DNA of 64,000 nt from positions 35,322-99,321 of the forward strand of contig JAJJXM010000107.1 of the NCBI GenBank assembly GCA_024516155.1. Reading direction: 5' to 3'. The position numbers and the translations under genes are program-made. Below, one piece after another: positions 1 to 11,183 of this stretch. The notes beneath the pieces were generated by a model, which saw only the letters and a program-made list of their open reading frames with translations, searched no databases and had not been told where the DNA came from. The stretch is from Pyronema omphalodes (taxonomy: Eukaryota; Ascomycota; Pezizomycetes; Pezizales; Pyronemataceae). The stretch's first letter is position 1, and each line of letters starts with the position of its first letter.

Positions 1-1753
1 GAGGCCACCTCGCCGGGTCGTTCCCCCATTTCCTCCACCCTTCCCCTCCCATTTTTAACCATTTTTCCGCCTTTATTTCCCCCAGAAAGCAAAAACAAAA
101 CCAAAGCAAAGTCAAACAGCCGCCGGGCCACCTACGCCCCCACTGTCCTCTCCTCTCTCAACTCCTCCGCCGGTGTCTCCTGACTCTTTGCCCTTTGAGA
201 CACCCGGGCCCGCCCTGCCCCTCTTCTCCTCCCCTCTCTCCCCTTCTCCTTCCTTCTTCCTCAGCCTTCTCACTGCTCCCCCTCGCCTCTCTCCCCTTCT
301 TGTCGGTGGTGTTGTCAGTCCAAGATTGCCATTCCCAAGCACAATCTGGACGTTGATGCCTCCGCTCTTGACGACTTCTGCCCAAGTCTTCTTTGCAGAG
401 GAGGTTGTTGTTCTGGGTTGGTGGGTATTCTTACCCCTTCCACCATTCTTCGTTGTAGGGGTCTGTTTGGGTATCGCTGCCGTAGATGTCGTCTCCTTCG
501 CTTTCATCTTCTTCTTCCGTGTAGCCTTTGCCTCCACAGTCCTCCATCCGTTGGTCTCAGCAGGGGCAGTCCTTGGGGCGTCGGGTAGAGGTGTGTCCTG
601 AGCAGATGAACTGTCAGGGTGAGGTTCCAGTGTCGCTTCGGCCGACGTGATTGCGAGGAGAGGTAGGGGGGACGTAAGCTTGAGAGCATCAAGCTTGTCC
701 TGGGCGGCGGTAGTCGCATGTTTTGAGTGCATCAGGCTTTGCACCGGTGATGCAGCTCTCGGTTTGTGGTTGACCGGTGCTCCGGTCGTTGGTCAGGTGG
801 GTTCGGTGTTCTGGTCGCTTCCCCTTCGCTTTCTCTTGCCAGGAGGGTTGCGGACAGCGTTCAGGACATCCTGAATGTCATGTTGGACGACGGACAGTTG
901 CATAGTCATCTCTTCCATCGCTGAGGAAGAGGCCGTAAGGTTCGGTGAGGGGGGCACCGAAATGACTTGTTGCTGTTCGTCGATTTTCTTCGTCAGGGCA
1001 TCCACAGCAGCCTTGAGAGCTGCTGTTTCTGCCTGTGTAGAGTCATATGCTGCGCGCAGCTTCGTGTTTTCGCCGGTCAGAATGTCGAAGTTCGTCATCA
1101 TGAGGTCGAATCATGGCGCATCTCATCGTTGTTGTTGCGTATGGTGTCATCGAGGGTATTGAAGCGTCGCTGTGTGTCCCGGTGGATCTGTTGTATCCCC
1201 AGGAAGCTTGCACCTGTGAAAAGCAGTTCATGTTCACAGAACAGGGCGCTCAAGCTGCTATCGTTGTCGTCTTTTTCGATAGCGTCCCGCGTAGCAATAA
1301 CCAGATCGCGGCGAAATTCTCTGAATCGGTTGTGCTCAGGTGTCGCTTGCTGCTGGTGTGTTGAAGCCGAAGGAACTGGTGATCCTGCCAAGACCACGCT
1401 CTGGAAGGGCTTTCCAGCGAAATTTCCATCAACTTCATCAACTATTCCATCTCTTTCATCAAATGTAGGATTAGATCCATCATGAGGAAGGTCGGCTAGA
1501 ACATTGTACGCGTTTTCGGACCGCTTCGATCGTCTGGCGTTGTTCTGTCGTTGTTTTGGCGACATGTCGTGAGGTGGGGTAAGCCAAAACTCGTGAAAAC
1601 TCTGATTTTGCGACAAAAGTCAACAAAAACAACGTAGAATTCCCTGAAAATTCAGAGAATAACGTAATAGAGTGCTGCGAATCCGAATCCGATGAGAAAA
1701 CCGGGGGTCTCGGTGCTCGTTGTTGAGAATGCAGGGGGGGGGGGTCGCCGTTG
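1..1753 (-). mobile_element. ORF1-only LINE derivative (HAL1-like), copy 1, 3' end outside window
   Basis: This minus-strand copy belongs to a ~2-kb non-autonomous LINE family seen four times in the window. It starts (5' end) near 1753 inside the LINE C ORF2, where the host reading frame breaks off, and runs off the left edge before its tail. It carries the family's 5' leader (C-run near 1735-1744), ORF1, and the purine-rich 3' region, but no reverse transcriptase. HAL1 elements of mammals (half-LINEs with only ORF1) are the nearest known analogy; the name here is an analogy, not a homology claim. Confidence 0.8.
112..1565 (-). pseudogene. ORF1 protein of LINE derivative, copy 1 (frameshifted)
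   Basis: This is the counterpart of the 485-residue ORF1 at 23768-25222. The ATG lies at 1563-1565. A one-base deletion near 1105 shifts the frame, and a TGA near 795 (TCA in other copies) stops it again, so this copy is dead. Recognisable parts are the basic N-terminus, the heptad-rich central segment and the Lys/Arg-rich C-terminal part. Residues just before the LGIQQIHRDTQRR motif differ strongly from the other copies while the flanks are nearly identical. Function by family: LINE ORF1 proteins bind RNA and act as chaperones in the ribonucleoprotein. Confidence 0.7.
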
Positions 1754-1796
1754 CCAGTTGTACGATGGATTGGTATGTACCTAGACAGACGCCTTA

Positions 1797-2493
1797 GGCC
1801 GCGTTTGGTTCGCCAACGGCCGTTTGGTGCAAACGGTCTCAAAACGGTCGGACCATGGAGCAACCGTTATGATTTTGTGCTGAGAAGGTGTTTGGTTGGG
1901 CGACCGTCTGTTGCCACGCAGAGACCCCTGTCGCCCCACCAAACATCTTGACCGCTGCTGCAAATTTTGACCGTGAAGACTTCCTTCCCCAGTGTACAGA
2001 TCAATTTCCGGTCTCAACAATGCCGCCCAAGAGTACAAAGAGACGCAGCAAACATGATGCAAATCTAAAAAAGTGCTGACGGGCATCCTGAGGACTTTGA
2101 GGGCTCGGCGTGGATGGGCATTGAGAATTTCGCGCACGAAAATGTCTCCAGTGCGAATGGAAGTGCAGACAGGCGTCTTTAAACGGTAGAAACGCGCGTA
2201 CAAGGCGAGAATAATGGCGATTTTACGGCGTTTTAGTTGTATTTTTTTGCGTCGTGCGAGGGCTTCTTCCGGGGTCATTTTTTTCGGTGGTTGTGTTGCG
2301 TCTTGTCAGTCGCAAACGGTTGCAAACGGTGCTGGCGAGGTCCTTTTGCAACCGTTTGCAACCGTTTGGGACTGGAAAATGAAACGGTTGGTGCCAAACC
2401 AAACACCCCCGACCGTTTGCCAAACGGTCAACCGCTTGCAAACGGTCATTTTACTAGTAAATCCTAACGGCCGTTGGCGAACCAAACGCGGCC
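1797..2493. mobile_element. Harbinger/Tourist-type MITE, 697 bp
   Basis: The ends are inverted copies beginning GGCCGCGTTTGGTTCGCC and continuing through AACGGCCGTT, about 28 bp, flanked by the 3-bp TSD TTA (1794-1796 and 2494-2496). Excising it restores the LINE ORF2 reading frame exactly. GGCC-start ends and a TTA/TWA duplication are the hallmark of PIF/Harbinger elements. The interior holds many direct and inverted GCAAACGGT motifs, especially 2300-2450, and a remnant of transposase coding on the minus strand. Confidence 0.88.
2092..2278 (-). pseudogene. Remnant of Harbinger-like transposase N-terminus inside the MITE
   Basis: The minus-strand frame starts at the ATG at 2278. It encodes a basic start rich in RRKK, then FVREILNAHPRRALKVLRMPVSTFLDL. 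That resembles the segment before the catalytic domain of fungal PIF/Harbinger transposases (an R..LRMS...F..L pattern). The catalytic domain is absent; the frame dissolves into terminal repeat sequence. This would make the MITE an internal-deletion derivative of an autonomous Harbinger element. The similarity is short, so confidence is moderate. Confidence 0.5.
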
Positions 2494-3702
2494 TTACCTT
2501 TAAAGCCCATGTACGTAGAAAAACAGCCGCCGCACAAGGAACGCTCAACGCGCTATGCCGATTAGCAAGATATGAAACTGGTCTGTCTCCCCTCGCGACC
2601 CGATTAATTTTCCAGGCATGCGTCCAAACCCGTGCGGACTTTGGCGCGGAGATATGGTGGACGCGACAGAGAGACCTTGCCTCGAAACTACAAACCCAAC
2701 AAAATTCAGCCCTACGCCGCATACTCAACGCCTTTAACTCGACTCCCACACTGGCGCTCCATAACGAGACCGCGCTACCTCCGGTACCGATACGCCTGGA
2801 CCACAAGCAACGCCAATACGCACTTCGCGTCCTCACTCTCCCTCCGACACATCCGATCGCACGCCGGTGTCCCACATCCTTCCCCATACCGAGCTTACAA
2901 TCCGCCGCTATTGAGATCGCAAACGAGTACGACCACCCGTGGCACAACACCACACGACAGCCCACAGGCCTCCTCAGCGCTCTACACTCTCTCTCGCCTT
3001 GGCTCTCTCTCAACGCACCGGTCGAAGACACCTCCCTCCCCGTTCCGCTCGACGCCGACGAAAACCTCTTAACCGTCGACATCCCCACAGCCCCGAAACC
3101 CGAGACAGCACACGACCACCTCCTACTCCTCGACAACCTCAGACGACGCCGCAATGCCATCATCGCACACACGGACGGGTCGCAGACCACGTCTGGCACC
3201 GGCGCCGGATACACCATCACCATTGGACTACCCACCACCATTAACGCCATCGTACCTATGGGAGACACAGCTGAAGTGTTCGATGCAGAGGTGCGCGCAA
3301 TTCAAGAATGCCTCTTAACGTGCTTGAAATACATCGCTCGCCTCAACCTCCACAACCGTCGACTGCACATCTTTAGCGACAACAAAGCTGCGCTCCAACG
3401 TGCCTCACACCTCCGACGCGGCCCCGGCCAGGAAATAGCCCACACTATACATGAGACAGCCGAAGCCCTACTACAACACGACGTTACAGTCACCCTCCAC
3501 TGGATCCCTGGTCACTCCGACATACCCGGCAGCGATGCCGCAGACCGCCTGGCTAAACAAGCCACCCAATCCCTCCCCCGTGCGAATCTACCCATTACAC
3601 TCACCCGGCTACGCAAGAAAGCACGCGAGAAGACCGTCGCCGAGTGGACACACTGGTACTCCTCCTCCGATCGACCACACACATACTCTGCCCCGCACCG
3701 GA

Positions 3703-3792
3703 TGTCACAACGCTCCCGTGACATGCTCATGGCCTCAGCCGTCACCACCGCAGGGCTATGGGTGGTCGTCATCACCCTAGCAACCTGCTACG
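3703..3792 (+). repeat. Gypsy A 5' LTR, first 90 bp
   Basis: This is the start of the LTR (TGTCACAACGC), matching 61469-61558. It encodes, in frame, the hydrophobic C-terminal tail of ORF3 as it does in the 3' LTR. The LTR is cut at 3792 by the KDZ transposon and continues at 27486/27494. Confidence 0.9.
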
Positions 3793-3926
3793 CACCTAAC
3801 GGGTGGAACTCCACCATCAACTTAGTTAGGAGGCGGCGCACGCCGCCTCCAACTAATTTGATGGTGGCCCGCAGGGCAGCCGCCCGGCTTCAAAAAATGT
3901 TTTACTCACACATGAACTTTCAAGAA
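3793..3926 (+). repeat. KDZ left terminal inverted repeat
   Basis: This is the inverted partner of 27363-27485. It contains its own palindromes: CCACCATCAA with TTTGATGGTGG, and GGAGGCGGCG with CGCCGCCTCC. The right end lacks about ten bases of the latter stem, so the two ends are not identical. Confidence 0.9.
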
Positions 3927-4612
3927 TAAAAAAAATTGTTCCATCGCTTTTGCGATGAATAAAAAGCTGTTAAATATACTTATTCGCGTGACAATGTTTT
4001 GAAAAAAAAAAAAAAAAAATTGGTGACTGGAAACAGCACCAATGTCGTAAGCGAGCGGTGCTGCTCCACTGGGGCGTCGCCACGCTCCAAATCTTTTGGA
4101 TCAAAAACAACATCTTTTAAAAATAAAAAAAATTATTCCATCGCTTTTGCGATGAATAAAAAGCTGTTAAATATACTTATTCGCGTGACAATGTTTTGAA
4201 AAAAAAAAAAAAAAATTGGTGACTGGAAACAGCACCAATGTCGTAAGCGAGCGGTGCTGCTCCGCTGGGGCGTCGCCCCGCTCCAAATCTTTTGGATCAA
4301 AAACAACATCTTTTAAAAATAAAAAAAATGATTCCATCGCTTTTGCGATGAATAAAAAGCTGTTAAATATACTTATTCGCGTGACAATGTTTTGAAAAAA
4401 AAAAAAAAAATTGGTGACTGGAAACAGCACCAATGTCGTAAGCGAGCGGTGCTGCTCCGCTGGGGCGTCGCCCCGCTCCAAATCTTCTGGATCAAAAACA
4501 ACATCTTTTAAAAATAAAAAAAATTATTCCATCGCTTTGGCGATGAATTAAAAGCTGTTAAATATACTTATTCGCGTGACCATGTTTTGAAAAAAAAAAA
4601 TTAAAAAAAAAA
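3927..4612 (+). repeat. KDZ left subterminal tandem repeats (about four ~195-bp units)
   Basis: Each unit has the palindrome ATCGCTTTTGCGAT, the string TATACTTATTCGCGTGAC, a homopolymer A run of about 15-18, GGTGACTGGAAACAGCACC and GGGGCGTCGCC. Unit starts lie near 3936, 4131, 4328 and 4523; the last is degenerate. Repeated GC-rich palindromes next to the ends are plausible transposase-binding sites. Confidence 0.88.
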
Positions 4613-4792
4613 TGTTAACCAGTGTTGTAAGGGATGGTGCGCTGCTGGAAGGTTACCCGGCTTTACAAATTACGCGTAACGAACTACACGTCCTAGCAAC
4701 AACCACCACCTCACCCCATCTCCTTGCAACAAACACCAACTGACCCACACCGCTACACCAATCTCAACGTTTCGTATCCTACTGGCATTCAA
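4613..4792 (+). promoter_or_regulatory. Leader/promoter region of the KDZ transposase gene
   Basis: This holds 180 bp between the last subterminal repeat and the first in-frame ATG (4793). The coding frame is open upstream to 4724 without an ATG. CAAC-rich pyrimidine sequence typical of fungal leaders is seen, but no clear TATA box. Confidence 0.4.
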
Positions 4793-7508
4793 ATGCCTGT
4801 CCTGAAGATTAGTCGCAAAGGACGCAGCCTGCAGCACGTCAGTGCAGGTCTCCGCGGTGGAGCGTTCACCCGCACTCTGCCCTACACTGCAGCCCGGCGG
4901 TGGGAAGAGTCACTGAAGACGAGACCGAATCGCTTGATCCCGCCACCTGGATACCATCGCAGTCAAAATGATGGTCCCATTGAACCACCCACGCTCGAAA
5001 GCGATATCGAAAATCCATACCACCTCGATCCACACGACATCGAACAACATGCGCAGCACAACATGTTTGGGCGCTACCGTCGGGCCAAGGCGGCTGAACA
5101 ACAAGCGACTGCGGCAAACTGGATCAAGGCTGAGCAGAGGATGATCGCATTTCGGACATCTGCACAGCGACCTGAGCTATGCGACTGTCCGACTGAGGAT
5201 ATCAATGCCCGTTTCATCTCCTTGGAGTCATATGAGATACGCATGGTTCCTCTGTGCATTTGTGGACAACGATCTTCATCATTTGTTCAGGACGGATTCT
5301 TCCCATCAACCCCAGTCAAACCTCGGACATTCTTTTCGATCAGACTCTTACGCCTTTTGCATGAGCAAGGGATTAGAGGGGGCCCTTCAAAGTATGCATG
5401 GGCTGCTGGACTTCGAGCGGTACATGAGATGTATATGGCCAAGACGTTACCGGACTTCTACGACTTGTTACTGGACGCATATCATCACTTTGTTGCTGTT
5501 GAGAATGTGGTGGAAGCTTATACTAGCATGTATTTACAGACATGTGAAAGGGCAATCACTGGGGACGACCATTCATGGGAAGATGAAAACGTTGCAAATT
5601 CCTGTCCAGCATGCTTCGACTTCAGTCATCACCCAGCGGACAGATCTGTGGGAATCACCATTGATGGCAACTTTCAGCATATTCGCTTTAAAGACAGAGG
5701 GGGAACCAATCATGAATACTTGGAACCCAGGAAATTCGTTTCTTATAGGATCCGGGACTTTTCTTCTGAGCATACGCCAGCAGCCAACAACAACACCGCC
5801 GGATGCGACAACAGGTTTCATGCAACAGGTGGATGGGGCAAGACTCTTAACACTTCTAGCAAGAAGCACCTGGATGAATCTGGACTTATGGGAATGACCT
5901 GTTTTCATGGTATACCACTTCGATACCTCAATATTCATGGAACAGGTGAAAGGCAAAGTCACGGTGTTGAGCTGGTTAAGGATATACTCCAGCAGGATCC
6001 AGCTATGAAAGTCAGATTGTGCTATGATGTATCCTGTGTATTTGTCCCAGCATTGGAAAGGCTTTTGCCAGAAGATGCAAGGAGGGTACAGGGTGCAATT
6101 GGCAGGTTTCACATATACGCCCACAAATATGCCTGTCATGTTCTATGGAGTACTCTACGGTTGAAGGGGTTTGGATTAATGGTTGGAGAAGAGATTGAAC
6201 AGCATTGGTACATGCTATCTCATCTAATTGCATCCGGACGAGTTACCAGTGGACCAAGGAAGATGCAGAAAATTGACTCCTGCAGCTTGTCTATTGCCAG
6301 GAGGGCACTGGAGACCTTTGGAAAGAACCTAGAGAGATGCTGGAAGAAGGCAAAGCAAATGGAACTTGAAGAGTCAGCCAAATTACAGCTTATTCTGCGT
6401 CGAACAGTCCCAGAAAGGAGAGACAAAGGAGGACAGCTTCATCCTAGACAATCAGTCACTGTGGAGTATCTTGATGAGCAAGCCTCTGACCAGATTGAGT
6501 ACTTTACCAGGTTCACGTGAGTACATTCCCATTTTTATCTTTATATATCTGTTCTCATGTTTTCCTCTTGTCATTAGCTAATGAAAGTATAGTGAAGCCC
6601 AAACTGAACCTGGAGATCTAATCTATGCTGCACTGGCTAAAGAGAATAGGCTGGCCGAACTACTGGCTAATCCTGGAATGGGTGGAGGAAGAGGTTCAGA
6701 TGGTAGAGGCCGTGGGGGTAGAGGCAGAGGGGGTAGAGGCCCACAGGCCCATGCAGTTGGTCTTCCTGTGCGGCCACCACTCACATTAGCCGAATTGAGA
6801 ACTTACAGGCATGGGGCAGAAGCAATTAGAGCAACTGACAATCTCTTTAACCAGCATGGAGAGCGTCGAGATGACCCTGCCTGGCAGTCTCCTGATGGGG
6901 AAAAGTTCAGAAAATTCCAACAAAGGGCAGCAGTGTCAGCATTGCATAAACTGCAGACCCAGTTAATTCATCATCTGACTGAAAGGTCAGCCGAGCTTGA
7001 GCTCCTTCACCGCAGAATTGGACAAGAAGCAGCAAAAACATTTCTCAATGGGATCAGGCAGCGGAGCAAGGCCTTGGACAACCTGGTTCAAGAATACAAT
7101 CAGGTTGCAAGGGGTGCTGGAGTTAGGACATTGGATGCAGAACGTTTGAGAGATGAAGGGCTGGACAATGAGGAAATCTGGGATGTGGATTTGTTTATGG
7201 CTCGAGGTGACTGGGCAGTATACGACTTTGTTCGTGCGGGTATTGAGGCTCGAGCTCGCCTTGAAAGAGTTGAAGAAGAGAGAACTCAGCTCCGTTTGCA
7301 TGCAAAACGAATTGTTCATTGGGCACATCGTCGTTTGGCTATCCTCCTACAGGTGTTAGATGACCCGGAAGCAGAACACCTCGACAAGTTGAAGACAATC
7401 ATAATTCACGATTACCGTGTTATTAAGTGTCTTCTGAAAGTCGATGCTCCTCTTTTTGAGCCGGAGGAAAGAGCCATGTTGCTTACCTCGCAGAGACGGA
7501 TTATTCTT
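4793..7508 (+). pseudogene. KDZ transposase (two exons, 3' end cut by gypsy D)
   Basis: Exon 1 is 4793-6516 and exon 2 is 6593 onward. The intron 6517-6592 (76 bp) has GTGAGT, a CTAAT branch motif and TAG, and splicing keeps the frame. About 880 codons remain. Features: a cysteine cluster CDC...CICG (about residues 143-170) like the CXC zinc-binding module before KDZ catalytic domains; the first catalytic Asp in ITIDGNFQ (about 291); the second in LCYDVSCVF (about 412); a candidate Glu in GEEIEQHW (465-472). Exon 2 starts with a Gly/Arg-rich stretch (GGGRGSDGRGRGGRG), then a long helical region. The family cuts and pastes DNA through an RNase H-fold nuclease in the nucleus. Gypsy D interrupts the gene after codon 880, so this copy cannot make a full protein. 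It is the left gene of the element. Confidence 0.85.
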
Positions 7509-8867
7509 AGGCACACCCTATATTGTGTGAGTATAGAATAGGTAACATGTATAACATTTAGAGAACATGGCAAACTCGACAGGAGAATGAATAATAAGGT
7601 TAGTATTCTCGGGCCGGAACCCCCTGAGGAGCTCCAGCTAGCCACGTCACGTGATTCGTGACTTTCCGAAAGGACCTCACGAGGATCCCGGCCCGAGGCG
7701 TCGCTACCTGTTATTCACTGTCAGTTTGGGAGGATCACAGATGGATGGGAACGAGGAACAACTTACCTCATGGGTGTCGACTTACCCATGAGAAAACTAC
7801 AGACGACGCTGATGGAGACAGAAGACGACGGCGAAAGGACACCTCCTTATACTTGAGGTCGTGTTCCACCAAGCACGGCTACCAGAGGGCTTGCAAGAGA
7901 AGGGAATTCTCAGGACAATGCAAGGCAGACGAATAGGATCATCCGAGGTCTGAGTTGGGCGGATAGTCGGCCAAGGAACAAGGCAGAGTCTAGTCAGCCA
8001 ACAGGAGTGGAGCTCAGAACAAGGGTCGAGATTGCGTGAGCATGAGACGACGTTCTGCAGCAAGGAACACCACTCAGGGAAACTGTTGGATGGAACTGAT
8101 ATGACGCGACCTTAGGCCAATGACTACCAACTGCAAGATAAGACGGCGTTTGCGTACACACCAGGGTGTGGCTGCGCGCAAGTGTGCGCAGGTGGGGCAG
8201 TTATGACATCACACAGGAATGTGACGGGGCAGTGCGCTCCGGTAAGGCATAGTCTGCCTTATGATGTCAGATTCCTCCACTCGCAATCGAGATTCTCTAG
8301 GGAGATCTATGATCAAGACGACTCATAAGATATATGACTCACATGTCATTATCAGAGGAGTCATCGCATTATGCGCTCAAGTGGAGTAACCCTTCACTGG
8401 GCGTTTAACCCCAATACCTGATTGGAAGGTGTGGTAGCACGGCGAGGAATGTCAAGGATTAATCTGACACGAGGGTCATCATGCAAGTGAGCAATTAATG
8501 TAATTGCGCATGCAGCATGATGCGAGCCATCAGCAGATTTGTCAAAGAATTGACTCACGTCTTATCTCCTAAGCTTAGTTTGGAAGTTGGTTCCCTTGGG
8601 AAGTCTGGGCGAACTTGTAGACGAAAGTCTATAAAAGACCCTAAGTCTTCCCACCGTCTCCTCCAGCATCAGCAACTTGATCTCTTGTTACGACGTTACC
8701 ATTCTACACCAAATACCTCAGGACGAGACCCTTAAGTTTATTCGGCCTGTGATCGATTAGTTGAACTTCCTAGCTCTTGGGAAATCTATTAGTTATCTAT
8801 CTTGCGAACGAAGCGTTAACTGATCGGACAAACCTCTGTATTGAAAGCCTCAATACCCAGGTTCACA
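7509..8867 (+). repeat. Gypsy D 5' LTR
   Basis: This LTR pairs with 15050-16408 and ends TTCACA. A TATA box (TATAAAAG) lies at 8630-8637. The segment 8730-8741 is the reverse complement of the primer-binding site just downstream of the LTR. Short open frames here are not conserved coding. Confidence 0.9.
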
Positions 8868-8869
8868 CT

Positions 8870-8881
8870 ATAAACTTAAGG
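8870..8881 (+). promoter_or_regulatory. Gypsy D primer-binding site, self-complementary to its own LTR
   Basis: ATAAACTTAAGG, two bases after the 5' LTR, is the exact reverse complement of CCTTAAGTTTAT at 8730-8741 in the LTR. Tf1/sushi elements prime minus-strand DNA synthesis by folding the mRNA 5' end back onto such a site. Here the complement is about 100 nt after the TATA box, farther than in gypsy A, B and E. Confidence 0.65.
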
Positions 8882-8993
8882 CTCAAGCTACTAAGTTTAC
8901 TTTTCGACACGTATACGGAAGACCCTCTTCTAGGGCAAGACGACACCAAAGATCCTCCTACAAAAAACTACAAAGAAAAACATTCAACCAACA

Positions 8994-11183
8994 ATGGCCG
9001 CTCGAAGAATCACCGGCACTGCTCGTCACGACGATGGACTTGATGCTCCAATGGGCGATACCGTCAGCATCACCCGCCCTCGCTCTTGGGAGGAAGTTAC
9101 TGCGGTTGGAGCTCCTAGAGTTCACCATGGAACTACCCTCCATCTGGGAGAAGTCCCTGACTGGGTCATTCTAATGATGGAAAGAATGAACGCCAATGAG
9201 GAGGACATCAAGAGGTTGGTTGAGGCAGTCGGGTCTGGGGCTGCCATGAATGATGAGTTACAGCGGGTAAAAGGGCTTTACCAAGAGATGGCCCAGGGAA
9301 TGCAAAAAGCGTACGACACCTTGGCAAAGAAAGGTGACCTGGACCAAGAAGTAAACCTTCAAACCGTCACTCGACTCGTCCAGGCTAGCAATGATTTTGC
9401 GGGCCAAGTTTGGAGGACCATTGGCAATCTTGCCACGGATGCACAAACAAAGGAGGCAGCTCAGCGGGCAGCTGCAGACAGACTTAACCAGGGCATTGAA
9501 ACGACAAATGCCATCCTTGAGGCCTTTGCCCAGAGGCAACTCGAAATCAATAAAGAAATTGAGGAATGGGCAATCGAGAAAAATACACAGGACGCCATCA
9601 GGAAGGAGGACGATAAGCAAAGGGATAGGCGCATCGCAGCTCTGTCTAGGGCTGAAGAGATGCATCAGCAGCGCCTACTGGACTATTATGAACAGAGGTA
9701 GGATGAAAAATTGGAATTGGTAAACAAGGTCATTGACCTTGTTATGTCGAAGATCCAGAAGAAGGAGCATTTCGATGCTAAGTCTCTAACCGAGGCTATG
9801 CATGAGGAGATGACTCCCAGACCACCCTCTCTTGGCAAAGCACCCGAGGTCCCATTGCCTCCATCAGTGGCGGGATCTGTTCAAAATGACGGCAGAAACG
9901 GAGGAAGGGGAAGCAAACCACCAGGAGGAGGACTTCCGCCACCACCACCACCACCATCTGATCCTACGGACAGCGAGGATTCAGATGACTCATATATTAG
10001 AAAGGCTTTGGAAAGGAAGCGCCAGGAGCGCAAAGAAAAGGCTCAACAAAGAAAGCCTGAAGCAAAGAATGCCACGGAGGCATTCTTGGAATCACTTGTC
10101 ACGAAATTGCAGCAATCGGGGGTTAACGAGCCGAGGAGACCTAAAATGCCAGAGATGAAGGCTCCTCAATATTTTTCCGGGAAGGACAAGAATTTGTTTA
10201 GGGCTTGGTGGATGTCTGTCCAAGATTACATTGCGACATACGCCAAGGCGTTTCCAGATGAGGACGACCAGGTAAAATGGGTTGGGAGCTTGCTTACTCA
10301 CAAAGCTCTCAGTTGGCACCAGGAACGGCGAAAGTCCATTCAAAGATCAGGACTTAAGGATACATGGCAAGCTTTCTCAAGCTCTATTGAAACTAGGTTT
10401 GAGGATAAGCGAGAAGCACAAAAGGACGTTAAAAGGATTACGGAGCTCCAGTATGATGGAGATATTGACGACTATATAACTAAATTGGAAGATCTGAATA
10501 TGCGTGTGGGAGCAATTGGCCCCATGTATAGGAATGTAATTTGGGAGGCCATGACACCAGCCATTAAAAAAATGGTATATCAAAGATTTGGGGGGATCCC
10601 AACTGATGATGAAGGAATGATTGATGCAGTTAAGGAAGCTGCTCATGTTGTGGAAAATTTGGAAGAGGAATTAAAGGGTCATAAGAAAAAGACTTTGGAA
10701 GTGCGGGAGGACCGCCATAGGGATAAAGGAAAGAACAAAGAAACTGTGCGCCCCAAGGAGGTGCAGCACAAGGACAAATTTAAGGATAAAAAAGAGAAAA
10801 AGAGTTTCACTGGGAAAAAGGACAAGAAGTCAATTTTTGCGTCAGGGAGGGAAGCTCTGCAGAATGTTCCTCAGAGCGAAATTGATAAACATAAGAAGGA
10901 AAAGGCTGACTGTTGGAGATGCGGGCGATCAGGACATAAAATGTTTGATTGTTACGCTAAGAAGACAGTTGGAGGAACAGAGCTCTCTGGCGAAGGAAAG
11001 GTTGCTTCCTCTGGCAAGAGGAAGAGAGACGATGACGATGATGGAAACAAAGGGCAAGAGAAGCCCAAGGAAACAAAAAAGACAAAGACCGCAGCAGTGC
11101 GGCAGGATGAGGATGAAATAATGGAAGATGCTCAGCCCAGGATTTGGGAGATTGAGCAGAATGATGAGGAGTCGGATTTTTAA
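8994..11183 (+). pseudogene. Gypsy D Gag, split by an in-frame TAG
   Basis: The ATG is at 8994. The frame is open for 235 codons to a TAG at 9699-9701 (the neighbouring codon pattern suggests CAG before mutation), then open again to TAA at 11181-11183, about 730 codons in all. The N-terminal part is predicted helical/coiled coil. The middle holds a Pro-rich linker followed by a retrotransposon capsid domain (APQYFSGKDKNLFRAWW through the ITELQYDGDIDDYITKLEDL region). A zinc knuckle CWRCGRSGHKMFDC and a Lys/Asp-rich tail end the protein. Role: particle formation and RNA packaging. A natural readthrough stop is possible but less likely than mutation. Confidence 0.82.
11174..11180 (+). other. 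Candidate -1 frameshift site at the gypsy D gag stop (G_GAT_TTT)
   Basis: Gag codons read ...TCG GAT TTT TAA and pol is open in the -1 frame across this point. GGATTTT is used as a -1 slippery heptamer by at least one plant RNA virus (red clover necrotic mosaic virus). This is an inference from sequence only. Confidence 0.5.

Larger units (their letters stand above)
1754..3702 (+). pseudogene. LINE C ORF2, end of reverse transcriptase plus RNase H domain (segment 1)
   Basis: After removal of the MITE at 1797-2493 the frame reads through WIGMYLDRRLTFKAHV, the typical end of the palm/thumb of LINE reverse transcriptases. A thumb-like region follows, then an RNase H domain: AHTDGSQ (first Asp, near 3170), DAEVRAIQE (Glu, near 3285), FSDNKAAL (Asp, near 3375) and HWIPGHSDIPGSDAADRLA (His/Asp, near 3505-3560). 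At 3702 gypsy A interrupts it, and it resumes at 62290. The 5' half (endonuclease and most of RT) is missing because copy 1 of the ORF1-only family sits at 1-1753. LINEs with an RNase H after RT include the Tad and I groups; I cannot assign the clade from this part alone. Confidence 0.85.

Noticed and set aside
2306..3268. 320-codon minus-strand frame
   Set aside because: Antisense shadow of the LINE C RNase H region and the MITE; the plus-strand frame has clear catalytic motifs.
7658..8735. Small frames in the gypsy D 5' LTR repeated exactly in the 3' LTR
   Set aside because: Identity is due to LTR duplication; no domain or codon pattern.
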